Shown here in pieces: positions 25,456 to 38,560 of a stretch of DNA of 64,000 nt; positions within the stretch are counted from its first letter, which is position 1, and the number at the start of each line of letters is the position of its first letter. The translations under genes and the position numbers were made by a program. Where the stretch lies: assembly GCA_050084985.1 (NCBI GenBank), contig JBITNC010000001.1, positions 53,506,001-53,570,000 on the forward strand, written 5' to 3'. The stretch is from Nageia nagi (Eukaryota > Pinophyta). The notes under the pieces are model-generated. The model ran no database searches, was not told the DNA's origin, and was given only the letters and a program-made list of their open reading frames with translations.

Positions 25456-26913
25456 CAATATTAAATCCTTCATTGTAAATATGTTGTAGAATATAACACT
25501 TGTTAAAACCTATTGATAATCTTGCTCAAATATTATCTTTAAAATAAATACCTTATACAATATACTTATTAGAAAATGATAAGCTCATGAGATGATTATG
25601 TCTAATATGAAACTTGCATAATGAAAATCAAAACAAAAAATTATATGAAAAAATATTCTATTTATTATGTCTCATCTAAAGCATATTATAATATTTTTTT
25701 ATTATAAATAAAATAATATTTGTTATATTTATTTGAGATATGTGTGTGATCCTTTACGTAGGGATACATGTATCAAAATGATAAATGTAATATGATGATT
25801 TATTACATGATAAAGGTAATATAAGCATGTTTGTTCAAGTAGGGTGAATTGAAAAAGTGGGTATGTTTCATTGTGAAGGCCTGAGTTCAAATCTCAACAT
25901 TCTTCCAAATATTTTATGGAGTTTTAAGCATACATCTCTAAAATTTTAAAAAGGTTTAAAAAAATGATAATGCAAGCATGCAAGATGATAAATCATGACC
26001 TTAATTATGAACTTGTGATAAATAATTATTAATGATGATATTTTAATATGTATTGAATAAGTTTAGGATAAGAAAATGAATAAGTTTAGGATGAGAAAAT
26101 GAAGCTAGAGTATTGAGAAAATCAATGTAGTAGAGATAGCTAAGATAGGTGAAAAAATTATGTTAGGGTTTTGAGCAGGTTGGTTGAGGAAATGGAGATA
26201 ACAAATAGTTCACTACTAACATCTAGTAAGATAAGAACATGGATCTATAGTTTTGATCAAGTCAACATAGTAGAGATAATCAACATGAATATGGATTGAA
26301 GCTAATAGAAAATAAGTTAAAGGAGGTCTAACCAATGGAGATGGTGTGCAAGGTCAAGAGAAGAGAGAATGATATCAAATTTAGAAAGATAACAAAGTAG
26401 GCTAGAGAGAATAATCAACTCAGATATTGGTGATATAGAATAGATTATTGACTATAATAAAAATAATTATGTTTATAGGGACTAATAAGCCATAAATAAT
26501 GAAAATAATAGTGTCAATAAAGAAGCAAGATAATGTGAGAGTGAGATGCATATTTTTTATTTCATATTTGAGGGTTTTAATTTTAGGTTTGATGGTTGTG
26601 TTTGAGCATAGAAGGCCAAATCACCACCTTTAATGTTGAAGGATTGTAGATGCTTTTACAATTATTTTTGAAACTATAATTTTGTATTCAAGGAATGGAA
26701 AATTTTTTAATTAAAATAAATTAAAGTCTAAGAATTATTTTCCTTAAGAGATTATAGCCTTGAATTCATAGAGAATCAATTATAACAATTTCACCTTTTT
26801 TCATGGCAAAAATCTTAATTCTAAGAGTTTCACCTCTATTCATGGAGAAAATCTAAAGATATTTTTTTATAGCTATGCTTATATTATAGCCTATATTTTT
26901 ATATCCCTAAGAG
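25456..26913. other. AT-rich stretch without a gene
   Basis: No gene is seen. A small tandem duplication of AATAAGTTTAGGATGAGAAA lies near 26046-26091. The segment ends at the TCTAT target site of the copia element. Confidence 0.45.
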
Positions 26914-26918
26914 TCTAT

Positions 26919-27679
26919 TGTTAGGAATTGAGCCTAATTTTTTGTTTTAATTATATTTTTCATCTCCCTATTTTATAATTGGTATACATAGGGTAGATCA
27001 TTCAATACTAGTCGACCACCTAGAGAAGTTCACTAATTGATGTGTCAATCAATAGTCAATAACCTAGGGGAAGATTACTAATCAATTAACTAATAAAAAA
27101 TTGGCCTCATGAGGGAATATTATAAAATTCAATCTACATTCTAAGGGAAGATCAGTAGTACTCAGCTGATGGTGGTCGATTATGACTCCAAAGATGGGAA
27201 AGCTCTATTTTGAGATTAGAAACTCACTCTTGGGCTATTTTAAGGCTGTGAAATTAAGTTTACATTGGGAGGAAAATTTTAAAAACATAAATTACTCAAA
27301 TTTATACTAAAAATAAGATTATAATGGATCTCTATAAATATATATATTATCTTATCAAATTGGGTAATGATAATATGAGTGGATGGTAGATTTGCATAGG
27401 TGAGCAATAGGAAGAGGAGGTAAATTCTTATCAGAGAGACTATTGAAGTGAGGATTTCTTATAAGAACTAGAGAGAAATAGTATGGTTATTAGTTGTGTC
27501 TCTTGTTGTCTTTAGATTGATTGAATCAAAGGACTAGATATTCTTAATGGATGTAGCCCACATTGGATGAACTACGTTACATGGTTATCTTTTCTTGTGC
27601 AATCTTATTTTCTTAATTTTTCTTCTAGTTTAAATTAGAGTAATTTATCAATTATATTTTTATATAGTGAATCCTAATA
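26919..27679 (+). repeat. 5' LTR of the nested copia element
   Basis: This 761-bp LTR is colinear with 44730-46082 once the solo LTR at 45275-45861 is removed. Shared strings include TGTGTCTCTTG-like and GACTAGATATTCTT, and TATATAGTGAATCCTAA at the end. The preceding five bases, TCTAT, are repeated after the 3' LTR. Confidence 0.9.
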
Positions 27680-27681
27680 AG

Positions 27682-27691
27682 TGGTATCAAA
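27682..27691 (+). other. Primer-binding site (initiator Met tRNA type)
   Basis: TGGTATCAAA begins two bases after the 5' LTR. It matches the TGGTATCAGAGC site complementary to plant initiator methionine tRNA used by most copia elements, with a change at the ninth base. Confidence 0.75.
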
Positions 27692-27708
27692 TTTATTTTA
27701 TTTATTGA

Positions 27709-27936
27709 ATGCACTTGGTAGAAAGGTTGAAGGTTTCTGATCAAGTGGGGGAAATGGAAGAACAAGGTAGGTACAAGGTGAAGAAATTTATAGGTAGAAT
27801 TTTCAATTTTTGGAACATTCAAATGGATGAATACCTATACAAAAAGGATTTTTTCTTACCTCTTAAGGGGAAGGCAAAGAAACCTTCAAGTATGCTAGAT
27901 AAAGATTAGACTTTCCTCGATAGAAAGACATTATGT
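27709..27936 (+). pseudogene. Copia gag, N-terminal piece
   Basis: The reading frame gives 'VKKFIGRIFNFWNIQMDEYL' followed by 'FLPLKGKAKKPSSM'. This corresponds to the conserved 'F-x-G-x-N-F-x-x-W-x-x-x-M-x-x-x-L' start of plant copia gag. A stop at 27907 and then the CACTA insertion at 27937 interrupt it. Gag continues at 29081. Confidence 0.8.
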
Positions 27937-29080
27937 AATTACAACTAAAAGGTCATTTAGCATCATAAAGGGCATTAGAGTAGTTAAAAAAATGTCTTGA
28001 TATTATTAACATTATATAGGCATAATAATGGCATCAAAAATTATTTCAATGCAATTTTTTCATGTTTTAATGCTATTGTTGATGCTACTATTGATATTTA
28101 TGATGCTATTTTTGATAACATTTGGCATCATACATAGCATCAACATAACCTCAAAACTAAAAACAAAAAGTCAAGATCACAAATAGATCATGATCCAACC
28201 ATTGATTAAATCATTTAATTGACAATTTATACATATATAAAAGAATCTTTAAAAATGAATTTTGGTTCAAAGATGCAATGCATATTTTTCTTACTATAGA
28301 TACAAATGCACACTGCTCTCTATGCTCTTCAACATATCTTTAACTCCTACAGACTTCCATCATCAATAATTCCCTTTGAGAGGGTAAAATCCATTTACTT
28401 ATTAATTGTATTTGACTTAAATTTTACTTGTTCATGCATAAGTTCCTATAATACAAACTTATCCATATGTATGTCAACTACAAAAGTTTGATGGAAGCCT
28501 ATAAATTTTTTGATTATATGATTGAATAAGATATGGCTATGGTATTGACATTGTTTTACCAAATGCAAAAAATAACAATAGTAGTCCAACCAAATCAATT
28601 CACCTTTCCTATCATCCTTAAAGTATGCCCCAAATTGGGATATTTGAAACAAGGTTTATACATAAATCAAAGATTCTTTAAAATCGATTTTTCTTTTACC
28701 AAATGCAAAACACAATAGCATTAGTTCAACCAAATCAATTCACATTGCCCAATGTCCTCAAAGCATGCACCAAATTGGGAGATCATAATAGGATTTATAC
28801 ATACATTAAATACTCTTTAAAACTATATTTTATGGACTACAATGATTGTAGGATATGTACAAAATAGTTGAATATATTTTTTTTCTAAAATTCTACATTT
28901 TGATGCAATACCTAAAATCTAGTGATGCAATACTTAACAAAAATGATGCTATAATTGATGTAAAATGTATGATGTGTGTATTGCTATCATCTTTTGTGGT
29001 AGTATTTTGGAAAAAAATTCAAAAATAATACATTGAGCTCTGACATCTACCCTGATACTAAATTAATTTTTGTTGTAGTG
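27937..29080 (+). mobile_element. CACTA-type DNA transposon carrying a PPR gene fragment
   Basis: The right end reads, on the minus strand, CACTACAACAAAAATTAATT, the standard plant CACTA terminus. The left end reads AATTACAACTAAAAGG, i.e. the same terminus with its first bases mutated. Similarity continues inward (ATTTAGCATCA against ATTTAGTATCA). Subterminal regions on both sides are studded with GCATCA/TGATGC motifs, as expected for transposase-binding repeats. TGT precedes and TAT follows, a possible diverged 3-bp target duplication. Removing it rejoins copia gag. At 1.14 kb with no transposase it is non-autonomous. Strand is given as that of its PPR cargo. Confidence 0.7.
28306..28870 (+). 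pseudogene. Captured PPR (pentatricopeptide repeat) gene fragment
   Basis: One frame reads 'KLIHMYVNYKSLMEAYKFFD', one stop, then 'MVLTLFYQMQ' and 'VQPNQFTFPIILKVCPKLGY'. These are the linked parts of plant organellar RNA-binding PPR proteins: 'N-K-L-I-x-M-Y-x-K-C-G-S-L-x-x-A-x-x-V-F-D' and 'G-V-x-P-N-x-F-T-F-x-x-V-L-K-A-C'. Before it, 28306-28400 resembles the N-terminal 'AL-x-x-L-Q-H-M' segment with a frame change. A second copy of the PNQFT unit follows at 28697-28840 ('VQPNQFTLPNVLKACTKLGD'). The piece has no intron or transit peptide and cannot make a working protein. Confidence 0.7.
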
Positions 29081-29395
29081 TATATAAAGAGGTTGTAGTT
29101 AGGAGCCATTATTGCCTTCAACATCTCCAAAGAAAAGACTACAAAGGTTGCCATGGATAATTTGATGAGGTTGCATGAAAAAAAATCATCCTCAAATAAG
29201 GTATTTCTCATTAAAAAATTCTTTAATATGCAAATGGTTGAAGAAGTATCCATTTTGGACCACTTGAATGAGTTTAATGTAATTACTTACCAATTGTATT
29301 CAATGGGTTTATATTTTGAGGATATAATAAGGGCCTTGTTATTATTGTGTTCATTATTGGATGATTAGAATAACTTAATAATTGATTTGTAATTA
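29081..29395 (+). pseudogene. Copia gag, central piece (UBN2-like)
   Basis: The frame gives 'IIAFNISKEKTTKVAMDNLM', 'SSNKVFLIKKFFNMQMVEE' and 'ILDHLNEFNVITYQLYSMGL', ending 'LLLLCSLLDD'. This is the conserved core of plant copia gag, including the 'L-N-x-F-x-x-x-x-x-x-L' and 'A-L-L-L-L-x-S-L-P' regions. It continues the piece ending at 27936 once the CACTA element is removed. It is cut at about 29395 by the large repeat element. Confidence 0.85.
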
Positions 29396-31825
29396 CTGAA
29401 TGCTCGTAGCATACTCAGATCTTCATATATATATATTTTTTTAAATAATGCATTTATTCTCAAGTATAGATTCAAATTTATAGCCAAAATTGATCATTTA
29501 CCTAATGCAAACACTAGAGCTAGTATTAGCACTTAGCTCAACATTTGTGCTAGTCTTTTTTAAAATCTTCACTAAAATATCCATGCCTTCATTTATTTAA
29601 CTTACTGCATAGAATACTGATTATGGAAATAATTTTGAAAACATAATTATCACAACACATACAATAGTACTTATATTTTTTATGCTCCTATATATGGTCA
29701 TTAGCTAATTTCCTATATTTTCTATGGAATATAAATAATTATAAAGGTTCCTCTCAATATGAGAGTATCTTCCCTTTTAGCATGGAATTTACAATTATTG
29801 TTCTCAAATGAAGCATTATAATATCAAGACAAGAGAAATAATTACTACATACAACAACCTATACTCCTTTTATCATCAATGACACTCTTGGATCTTCATA
29901 ACCTCTAAAAGGAAGGTCCTCATAGGTCTATATTACCTCTTTAAGTACCTTTAATTCAAAGGATTCATGCATAACCTTCTATGACATTTCCACTAGATTC
30001 AACAACATTTTAGCTACAACAATCTTCTGCGACCAAAATATATACAAGTTCCTTCTACTAATTCTTCATGATACTCCAGATTAGGTACCCTTTTGACATA
30101 CCAATTTGCTTCCAAGTGTTGGTGTTATGTGTAAGGTTTACACTATAATTTTTGTCAATATACTTCAAGAAATCATAGGAATAAAATATACCAAATTTCA
30201 TTGGCTCATATCAATCATCCAATTCATGAAGATCCTCTAGTTGATCCCATTCATAGAAAATTAATCCTTATATTAAAATATTATCAAGATAACACATTAC
30301 TAAGTCTACCACACCTAGTATGGTAACCCTTGATATGACTAATACATTCACAACAAGTGATCCTATCTCAACATACATCACATATTGGTCTCATATATCA
30401 TACCTCTCACAAATACAATATGCATACTTAACACATGATGTCATCACCATTATAACACAATATGGTCTTCCTAATACATGAAGATAAAACAATATACTCT
30501 ACTCAATTATGATTTACAATCAGCTTATATAAGTAGATAAAACAACATAATATGGGATCCCTCTCACTCATAATATACCACTAAATCCATGAAATTGAAA
30601 TACATATTTCCATTGATAACATGTTCCTAACATGAAAATGATTTACTAGATAAAAGAAATATATTAGACTCTAAATCATGAAGATATTTGTTCATAATCT
30701 TCACTCATAGAATCTAATCAACAAACCATACCACCATGTTTTGACCTTCAACTAATAGTAGGAGTAGTATCCTCCACCATTCAACCATCGCCATGATAGT
30801 AGAATATCCTCCACCATACATTGTAGCAATTTTCACCATTAGCACTCAATACTAAATAATGTATATGTGGGTTCATGATAGGAAGTATAATCTCACTCAG
30901 CTTTTACTAGGGCTACATCACATGTGGTAACACCTTGCCTACAACAAGAGACATTCTCTTTCTCTTCAACACTATTCTTATTCTCCCATCTATGCTCAAA
31001 TGAAGTCTCCTTAAGGATATATAGGTAGAACCAACACCTCTTATATGGTTACAGGAATCTCCAACTTCCTAAGAAGATCCAAAATTATTCAAACCATTTA
31101 AAATTACCCAAAACACGTTATGTTACATCAATGTTTATGCTAGCATTCCTACACAAAAATATGAATAGAACCATAATAGCATCATACATGACTGTACATA
31201 CTTTTGAATATAGAATAAAAACTCTCTAGTAAGGATAACATTGGTGCTACCATCAACATTGGTGTTTCCTTACTAGTGTATTAGTTCAGTACTTAGTTCA
31301 AGAGTCAGATGGTCATGTTAACAATTGGGTGGATGGTTGGATCCTCATTAGCATCAACATTATTCATTTGAAGCAATAATTAGTTCTTGAATATCAAATC
31401 AATACACTAATATGCCAAAGATGTCAAATAAAAAATCTTACATCCAAATTCCTCAATAACACCAACCCGAGCGCTCAAATCCTTTGTTAATGTAGTATTA
31501 GCACTAACTTACTAATTTTTTTCATAATGATAGTTTTGAAGAAAATATATTGGATAAAGATAAAAGATTCAACAAAGATAGGCATGTGTATACTCATTGG
31601 AAAGGTATTTTTGGGGACTATCCAATGAAAAAAGAATCAACTCAATTAGATATATATATAAAAAATTTATGTCTTTCCAAGTTTTACTAATTTGTTTTTG
31701 ACAGGTTCCATTGCAAATAAATTTCATAATACCCCTAAGAAAAGCTTCAAACATCATCCAAATATGAGAGTACATTGAATCCTTACTCTAAGGAATTTTT
31801 TATTTTAAATCACATGATCTATTTT
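29396..31825. repeat. Large direct repeat, unit 1
   Basis: It begins GAATGCTCGTAGCATACTC and ends near TTTTAAATCACATGAT. Colinear markers shared with unit 2 include TCATCCAATTCATGAAGATCC, CATACCTCTCACAAATA and CATGATAGTAGAAT. Non-coding as far as I can tell. Confidence 0.8.
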
Positions 31826-32316
31826 TGATCACACCTTTGTGATACAAAGGCTTTTGATTCCACAAAATCTTAGGAAAAATTTTGAGGAATCAATGTGCCT
31901 AATTGGTCTTTGTACGTTCCACAATGGATGACTCCCTAATATCCATGGATCCTAGAACATAAGAGAAATCAAGTCCCTAGAACACCACATTATAAGAATA
32001 AACTTGGTATTCAACAAGCCAAATTCCTTAACAATCTCATCAAACCAACTAATAATCCCTAAACCTCCTCAACCTGCCCATACAATTTGAAAGTATCCAA
32101 GCCCTTATTTGACTAGTTCACTAAGCCCACTAATTCTTTGCTCCTCTCCTTATGCCAACAAAACTGTCATGCCTCCAAAATTATGGCCATAACTCTCCAA
32201 TTCACAAATATATATCAACTAAATAAGGAATTTCAAGAAGCCTACAACAATGGATACATATACCTAATTCCACCTAATAGCTTCGAACTTGCTCTACTAC
32301 CACATGATTTATATTC
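31826..32316. other. Spacer between the large direct repeats
   Basis: 490 bp of sequence not repeated on either side. A 76-codon ORF from 32138 runs into unit 2 and shows no domain. If the repeats are LTRs this would be the entire interior. Confidence 0.4.
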
Positions 32317-34556
32317 ATCGGATGCTCATAGTATAATACGATCCTCATATATACATTTTTGGAAATAATGTATTTAGTCTTTAAAAAATTCAATTTTATA
32401 GCAAAAAATAATCATTTACCCAACACCAATGCTAGATCCAATGTTATTGCTAAGCTCAGCATTCGTTCTAGTCTATTTTAACATATTGACTAAAAGATGT
32501 GTGCCTTCATTTGTTAACTTACTATATAGACTACTAATTATGAAAATGCATTATAAAACATAATCAGCACAAAATATATAGTAGTATTTATATTTTCTAT
32601 ACTCCTTTATATGGTCATTTACTAATTTCAAATCTTGAACACTACCAACAAAAGAAGTGTACACACACAACATGGAATATAGAGATTTATAGAGGTTCAT
32701 CTCAACATGAGAGTAAATCTCCTTTTAGAATGGAATTTGGAACTATTCATCTTAATAAAGCATTACAATGTTAAGATAAGAGAAATAATTATTGCATATA
32801 ATAGCTTATACTTCTATGATTAGCACCACTCCTAAATCTTCACAACCTCCAATAATAAGTCCTCACAGGTCTACAACACCTCTCTAAGCAAATCTAATGC
32901 TCAAGATTCATGCATAACCTTCTATAACCTTTTCACTAGATTCAAAAACGTTCCAATTGCAACAATAATTTGCAACTAGAAAACATACAAGTTCCTTCTA
33001 CTGATTCTCCATGATACTCTAGATCATGTCCCTTTTTGTACACCAATTTTCTTCCCAAGTGTTGTCACTACATACAATATTGATGCTATGATTTCTATCA
33101 ATATACTTCAAGAAATAATAGGAACAAAATATACCAAAATTTATTAGTTCATATTAATCATCCAACTCATGAAGATCCTTTGGCTGATCCTACACATGGA
33201 AAATTAATTCCCATATTACAATCATATTAAGATAACACATTACTAAGTCTACCACACTTAGTATGCTCACCATTAATATGACTGCTACATTCACACCAAG
33301 TAATCATATCTCAACATACATCACATATTAGTCTCACATATCATACCTCTCATAAATATAATATGCATACTTAAAATATAATATCACTTCCACTATAATA
33401 CTATGTGGTATTCCCAATACATGAAGATAAAATAATCTTTTCTACTCAATTATGATTTATAATCAACTTGTAGAAGTGGATAAAATAACATACTATGGGA
33501 GCCCTCTCATTCATAATATGCCACCAAATCCATGGAAGTGAAACACACCATGCTTTTGTTCATAACATGCTCCTAACATGAAAATGATTTACCAAATAAA
33601 ACAAATATACCAAACTCTAAATCATGAAGACCTCTGATCATAAACTCTATTCATACAAATTGATCAACAAATTGTATTGCCATGTTTTGGCCTTTAACCA
33701 ATAGTATCATTAGTAGCCTCCACCATTTAGCCATCACCATGATAGTAGAATGTCCTCCACCACACATTGTAGAAGTTTTCACTATCAACTCTCATGACTA
33801 AATAATGGATATATGGGATCATGATAAGAAGTAGAATCTCACTCAACTTTGGCTAGTTCTACACCACATGTAGTAACAACCTACCTACAATAAGAGAAAC
33901 TCTCTTTCTCTTCAAAACTATTCTTATTCTCCAACTTCATAATAAGATCTAAAATAACTCAAACCACTTCAACTTCCCTGAAACACATTATATTACATCA
34001 GCATTGGTACTAATGTTCTTGCACAAAAATATGAATATAACCATAATACTATAATGACATCATGCATGATTATCCATATTTATCAATCCAAAATACAAAC
34101 TCTTTAGGAAGGCTAGTATTAGGGCTACCATCAATGTCGTTAGCACTTCCTTACTAGTGTATAAGTTGAGTAGTCGAGTCAAGAAACGGGTGGTCATGTC
34201 AATAGTCAAGTGGATGGTTGGGTCCTCATCAACATTAATGTTGGTATTTTGAAGAAATAATTGGTCCTTGAATACCAAATCAACACACTAACAAGACAAA
34301 GAGATCACATAAAAAAAATCCTACATCTAAATTCCTCATAAACACCAATGTAGGTGCTCAAATCTTTTGTTAAGCCATTATTAATGCTAAATTACCAATT
34401 TTTTGCATAATGATAGTTCTAAGGAAAATATCTTAGATGAAGGTCAAACCTTTAATAAAGGTAAGCATGCATATAGTTGTTGGAAAGGTATCTTCAAGAA
34501 ATATCCAATGAAAAAATAATCAACTCAATTGGATATCTCTAGAAAATGTTGTCTTA
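32317..34556. repeat. Large direct repeat, unit 2 (left part)
   Basis: It begins CGGATGCTCATAGTATAATACG and follows unit 1 with many substitutions. It is interrupted at 34556 by the second Tat element; the rest is at 43199-43345. Confidence 0.8.
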
Positions 34557-35274
34557 TTTTATAACCAAAATAATAATAATTAGGGTTATTTATAGTGTAT
34601 TAATTTAATCAATTTACCATGAAATAACAAAAAATTGATGATATGAAAGATGATAATGACCTAATTAACCTTGACTTATAAAAAATGGATTTATGAAATA
34701 TACAAACTTGTACTTTACCTATGATGATGAATGGAGACAAAATCCAATTGAAAGAGGATGAACGATAAGTTTCTTCAAAATGTGGAGCCATGAATCTGAC
34801 CTTAACCTAGCTTTGATGCTAGGAACCCAATGATGTCACCTAGTTACCATTTCAAAATACCTCACCCTTTCACTTGATGTTATTTTCCCATATTTGATGC
34901 ATAAAATCTCAATCACAAATGGATGAAAGATCATGGGAATGCATAGCTTAAAGTATAACAAAATCCAAAAATGATAGGTGGCATTAAGAAACACTAGTCA
35001 AGAATGACACAAGTATATTACCACCTATCAAGGATTCAATATTATGTCATGTAATGTCATATATTTTATAATGCATACCCCCTCCACCTTTATATGAAAT
35101 GGGTCTAGTGCGAAGGCTCCTCCCTAGGCTTATTGTGATATCAAGCCGACTTGTTACCACAAAACATAAAGGTAGATGAGAGTGCACATACAAAAGAGCA
35201 TTTATTAAATAAATTATTTTGAATACCTAAAAAGTTATTTTAATTAAATTAAAATTCCTTTTTATGTTTTAATA
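34557..35274 (-). repeat. 3' LTR of the second Tat element
   Basis: 718 bp, colinear with 42496-43198. Shared markers include AAAATAATAATAATTAGGG, TTAGGAACCCAA-type and GGCTTATTGTGAT. The terminal TG/CA bases have mutated in this copy. Confidence 0.9.
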
Positions 35275-36199
35275 GATGCCTCACTTTGAATATGCTTTGA
35301 TGCTTTTGGGACAAAAGATAATCAAAACATAAATTCAAAGTATAATAAGATGAGTAAGAAAATACTCCTTAAAAAGTTATCTCATGACAATAGCTTTGGG
35401 TACCCCAATTTTAGCCTATATTATGCCCCCTCTTTGATTTGGTTATGACATGATGGACCTCTCATCATAGGAGCAATCCAAGGCAATGGAAAAGGAACTT
35501 GAAAAAAGCTTAGACAAGAAATATTTTTTTGCACAAGATATCTCAAACATAAACATTAAACATCACAATATGGAAAGTATGATAAGAGAGTAAACTTTTC
35601 CTTGGTGACTTACCATCAAGATTTGATGAAGATGATAACCGAGCTAGACTGATCAACTTGGTTTCCCAAGCCATCATGTTGCCATGGATTTTTTATATAT
35701 ATGGACCTTCCTTACAAAGATACCAAATGATAAGATTGACCCTTCCTCACAAAGGCATCAAATGATAAGAATGACCAACTTGGTTTCCTAAGCCACCATA
35801 TTTCCATGGATTTTTTTATAATAGTACCTCTTTCTTACAAAGGAGGCTAATGATATAAAAAATGATATGCAAAATCACATTGATATATTTTGTCAAGCAT
35901 TAATTGATAAGCAACTTATTATGGAAATGAAATAGACCTAAATAAATGAAATACCTTTTTCATAAATTTACTATGATTATGAAGGAATGATCAACTTTTG
36001 GATTTTTTTACCTTTTAAACCTATCGGAGTCACTAGGAACATAGCGCTGTCACTAGATTAATGCCTTATTTTCCTGAAATGTTAGTATGGAAAGAAAAAT
36101 GCACATTTTTATGGAAAAGATCACATATAAAACTTTTTTATATGCATGAAATTAATTGGATTATGTTCTTATTTACCTTCAATTATAGATAATTTATAT
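35275..36199. other. 3' untranslated region of the second Tat element
   Basis: Non-coding sequence between the integrase end and the 3' LTR. It contains a short imperfect duplication: CTTGGTTTCC(C/T)AAGCCA occurs near 35660 and again near 35778, each followed by CCATGGATTTTTT. Confidence 0.5.
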
Positions 36200-37120
36200 G
36201 CTCCTTTTTCATAATTTGCAATGACAATGTAAGAACTTATCCATTTAGGTTTGAACTTACCTTTCTTTTCATTTTCCAAAGCTTTAGTTTTGGCAAGATT
36301 TTCTTGTAGGAATAGGTCACCAACTTTGAACTCTTTAGGCTTGATCTTTTGACTATAGGCTTTTTGGATTCTATAATGATATACACAAAGGTGTTCTAGA
36401 GGATTAACCCATTTTTTATCTAGGACCTCTAGTTGGGCTAATCTAGTTTTTCTTCTATCCTCATCGGGAATGAGACCATCTAATGAAACATGAAGAGATG
36501 GGATTGAACCATGGCTTCATCACCATACATCAATGAGAAAGGAGTTTCCCCTACATAATTCCTTATACTTGTTCTATAGGCCTACAAAGAATAAGAAAGT
36601 TATTCATACCAATCTTTACCATATTTTGTAACAATTTTGGATAAGATACTCTTAATGAGCTTGTTGGAAGCTTCAACTTGACCATTACCTTAGGGATAAT
36701 ATGGGGTAAATATTTTCCTTTCAATATGATATTTAGCACAAAATTCCTTAACTTCATTCCCTTTAAAGCTAGGACCATTATTCATGAATAATTTGGAAGG
36801 CACATGATATCTAGAAATGATAAACTCAATAATAAATTCAAAAATCTTACCTCCTTTTGTAGACTTCATGGGTATAGCCTCTACCCATTTCATGAAGTAT
36901 TTTGTAGTTTTAATGATAAAATTATGGAAATATCTTGAAACATGGTTACTTTTACCAATAAAATCAAGTGCCCAAATAGAAAAGGGACAAGGAGATACAA
37001 TAGAATGCAAAGCATGAGAAGGACAAGGTTGGAGATTAGCATTCTTTTGATCTCATTCACATTTCTTAACATGCAATTCACAATATTCAAGCATACTAGG
37101 CCAATAATAACTTATTATAA
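36200..37120 (-). pseudogene. Integrase of the second Tat element
   Basis: Minus-strand frames give the catalytic core. 'SPCPFSIWALDFIGKSNHVS' holds the first Asp, and 'FIISRYHVPSKLFMNNGPSF' lies at the second site, where the expected Asp of 'xxDNGxxF' has become Asn. A frame change later comes 'GNGQVEASNKLIKSIL', which supplies the Glu. After the core follow 'YVGETPFSLMYGDEA' and a basic 'GDLFLQENLAKTKA' C-terminal part at about 36240-36330. Stops and frameshifts make it a pseudogene. Confidence 0.85.
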
Positions 37121-37499
37121 GAAACTTTTGATAGATAAATTTAGCACTAAAGTGTCCACCACATTCACCATCATGATCATGATGAAGGGCCATGTCTACT
37201 TCATGCCTCATTAAACATCTAAGAAGAGCACCATCAAAAGATTATAGATACAAAAAATCACCAATGATGACATACTTGGTAGCTATATTTTAAAGTCTAA
37301 TTCTATAATTATGATAAAATGCAATAAGAATAACACCATATTTAATATAATTGAAAACATCTTGATACCATTCACATACATTAATACAAGTAGCTACATA
37401 ACAATGATCTTCAACAAACTCTTCAACAACATGCTCATGAGAAGGCTTACCTATATTTTTTATTATAAGGATAGTTTATTCATCTTGTATGTTAATAGG

Positions 37500-37800
37500 A
37501 GCAAGGAAAGTGGCACTAGCCATGGCATCAACATACCTATTGCTATCTCTTGGAATGTTATCAATTTCATACTCACTAAAGTAGATGAGGAGATTCTCTA
37601 CCATTTTTTTGTATGGTTGCAACTTATGATCTTTGGTGTTGTATATGTTGGAAACTTACTTCATAATGAGTTGAGAGTCACAAAAATTTTTGATCCTTTT
37701 TCACTTTTAGAAGTATCACAACATTTAGACCTAGAATTAGGATCTCATATTTTGCCATATTGTTAGTGCAATCAAAATTTAAACGATAAGACATAGGAAT
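37500..37800 (-). pseudogene. Archaeal-type RNase H of the second Tat element
   Basis: Minus-strand translation includes 'MSYRLNFDCTNNMAKYEILI' followed by 'LGLNVVILLKVKK'. This matches the C-T-N-N-x-A-x-Y-E-x-L-I-x-G-L helix of the extra RNase H of Tat elements. It lies between the classical RNase H and integrase as expected. Frame breaks follow. Confidence 0.75.
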
Positions 37801-38059
37801 AACATCAATGTGAGGGTTGATGAGGATAATTTCTTTCCCTACTCTATGAATGCACTTAGAACCATTGTATAATGATTTCCACTCATCATTTTCTATAAAA
37901 CTAATAAAAATTTATGGGTACTCAAGCTTAGGAATTTTATGGCAACATAGGAGTGCAGCGATAACACTAGGTTCAGGGTTGTTCTAGTCATCCACTTCAT
38001 CAAGAAACTCTTCCTACATGTTGGATACTTCAATTCATGGGTGATTTTTGATGAAATAT

Positions 38060-38560
38060 GTTATATATTATCCCTTTATAAACTTTTGAGTGATAAATAC
38101 CAAATCAAACTCTTGAAGAAACATCACCCATTTTGCATCTCTTTCAAATAGGTAGGATTTGTACATGAGATATCTGAGAGGATCATCCTGAGCTATGACA
38201 TAGGTTGTATTTACAAGCATGTTATGTATTAAATTTTTGGTTGAAAATACTATAGCAAAACACATATTTTCAATTTGAGTATACCTTGTCTCATAATCAA
38301 GTAAAGTCCTACTGATATAGTAGATTGCTCTTTCCTTGTTATTGTCATCCTTCTAAGCTAACATTACCCCTAATGCACTTAATGTTGCTAAAACATAAAC
38401 TAAAAAAATTCCTTTACAAAATATAAGGGGCTAAGATTGGATTGTTAGTAAGGTACCTTTTATGTTATCCAAAGCCTTTTGACACTTTCCATCCCAAATG
38501 AATTTCTCACCTTTCTTTAATAAATGAGAAAATGGGAAAGTCATATCTGCTAATTGAGAA
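38060..38560 (-). pseudogene. RT-linked RNase H of the second Tat element
   Basis: The minus strand reads 'KFIWDGKCQKALDNIKGTL', then 'ERAIYYISRTLLDYETRYTQ', then 'IENMCFAIVFSTKNLIHNML', then 'DAKWVMFLQEFDLVF'. This is the standard series of the plant Ty3 RT connection and RNase H domain. The last 65 codons (38265-38068) form an open frame ending 'TQKFIKG'. Confidence 0.85.

Noticed and set aside
25845-25905. tRNA-like segment with GAGTTCAAATCTC resembling a B box
   Set aside because: No acceptor-stem pairing or convincing A box, and no SINE body follows. A single B-box-like string is expected by chance.
36563-37217. Possible plus-strand genes over 36.8-37.2 kb
   Set aside because: Overlapping ORFs on both strands come from the integrase relic. 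Only the minus strand carries integrase motifs.
37311-37766. 151-codon plus-strand ORF
   Set aside because: It is antisense to the archaeal-type RNase H and linker of the second Tat element. The minus-strand motifs (CTNN-x-A-x-YE) show the true coding strand.
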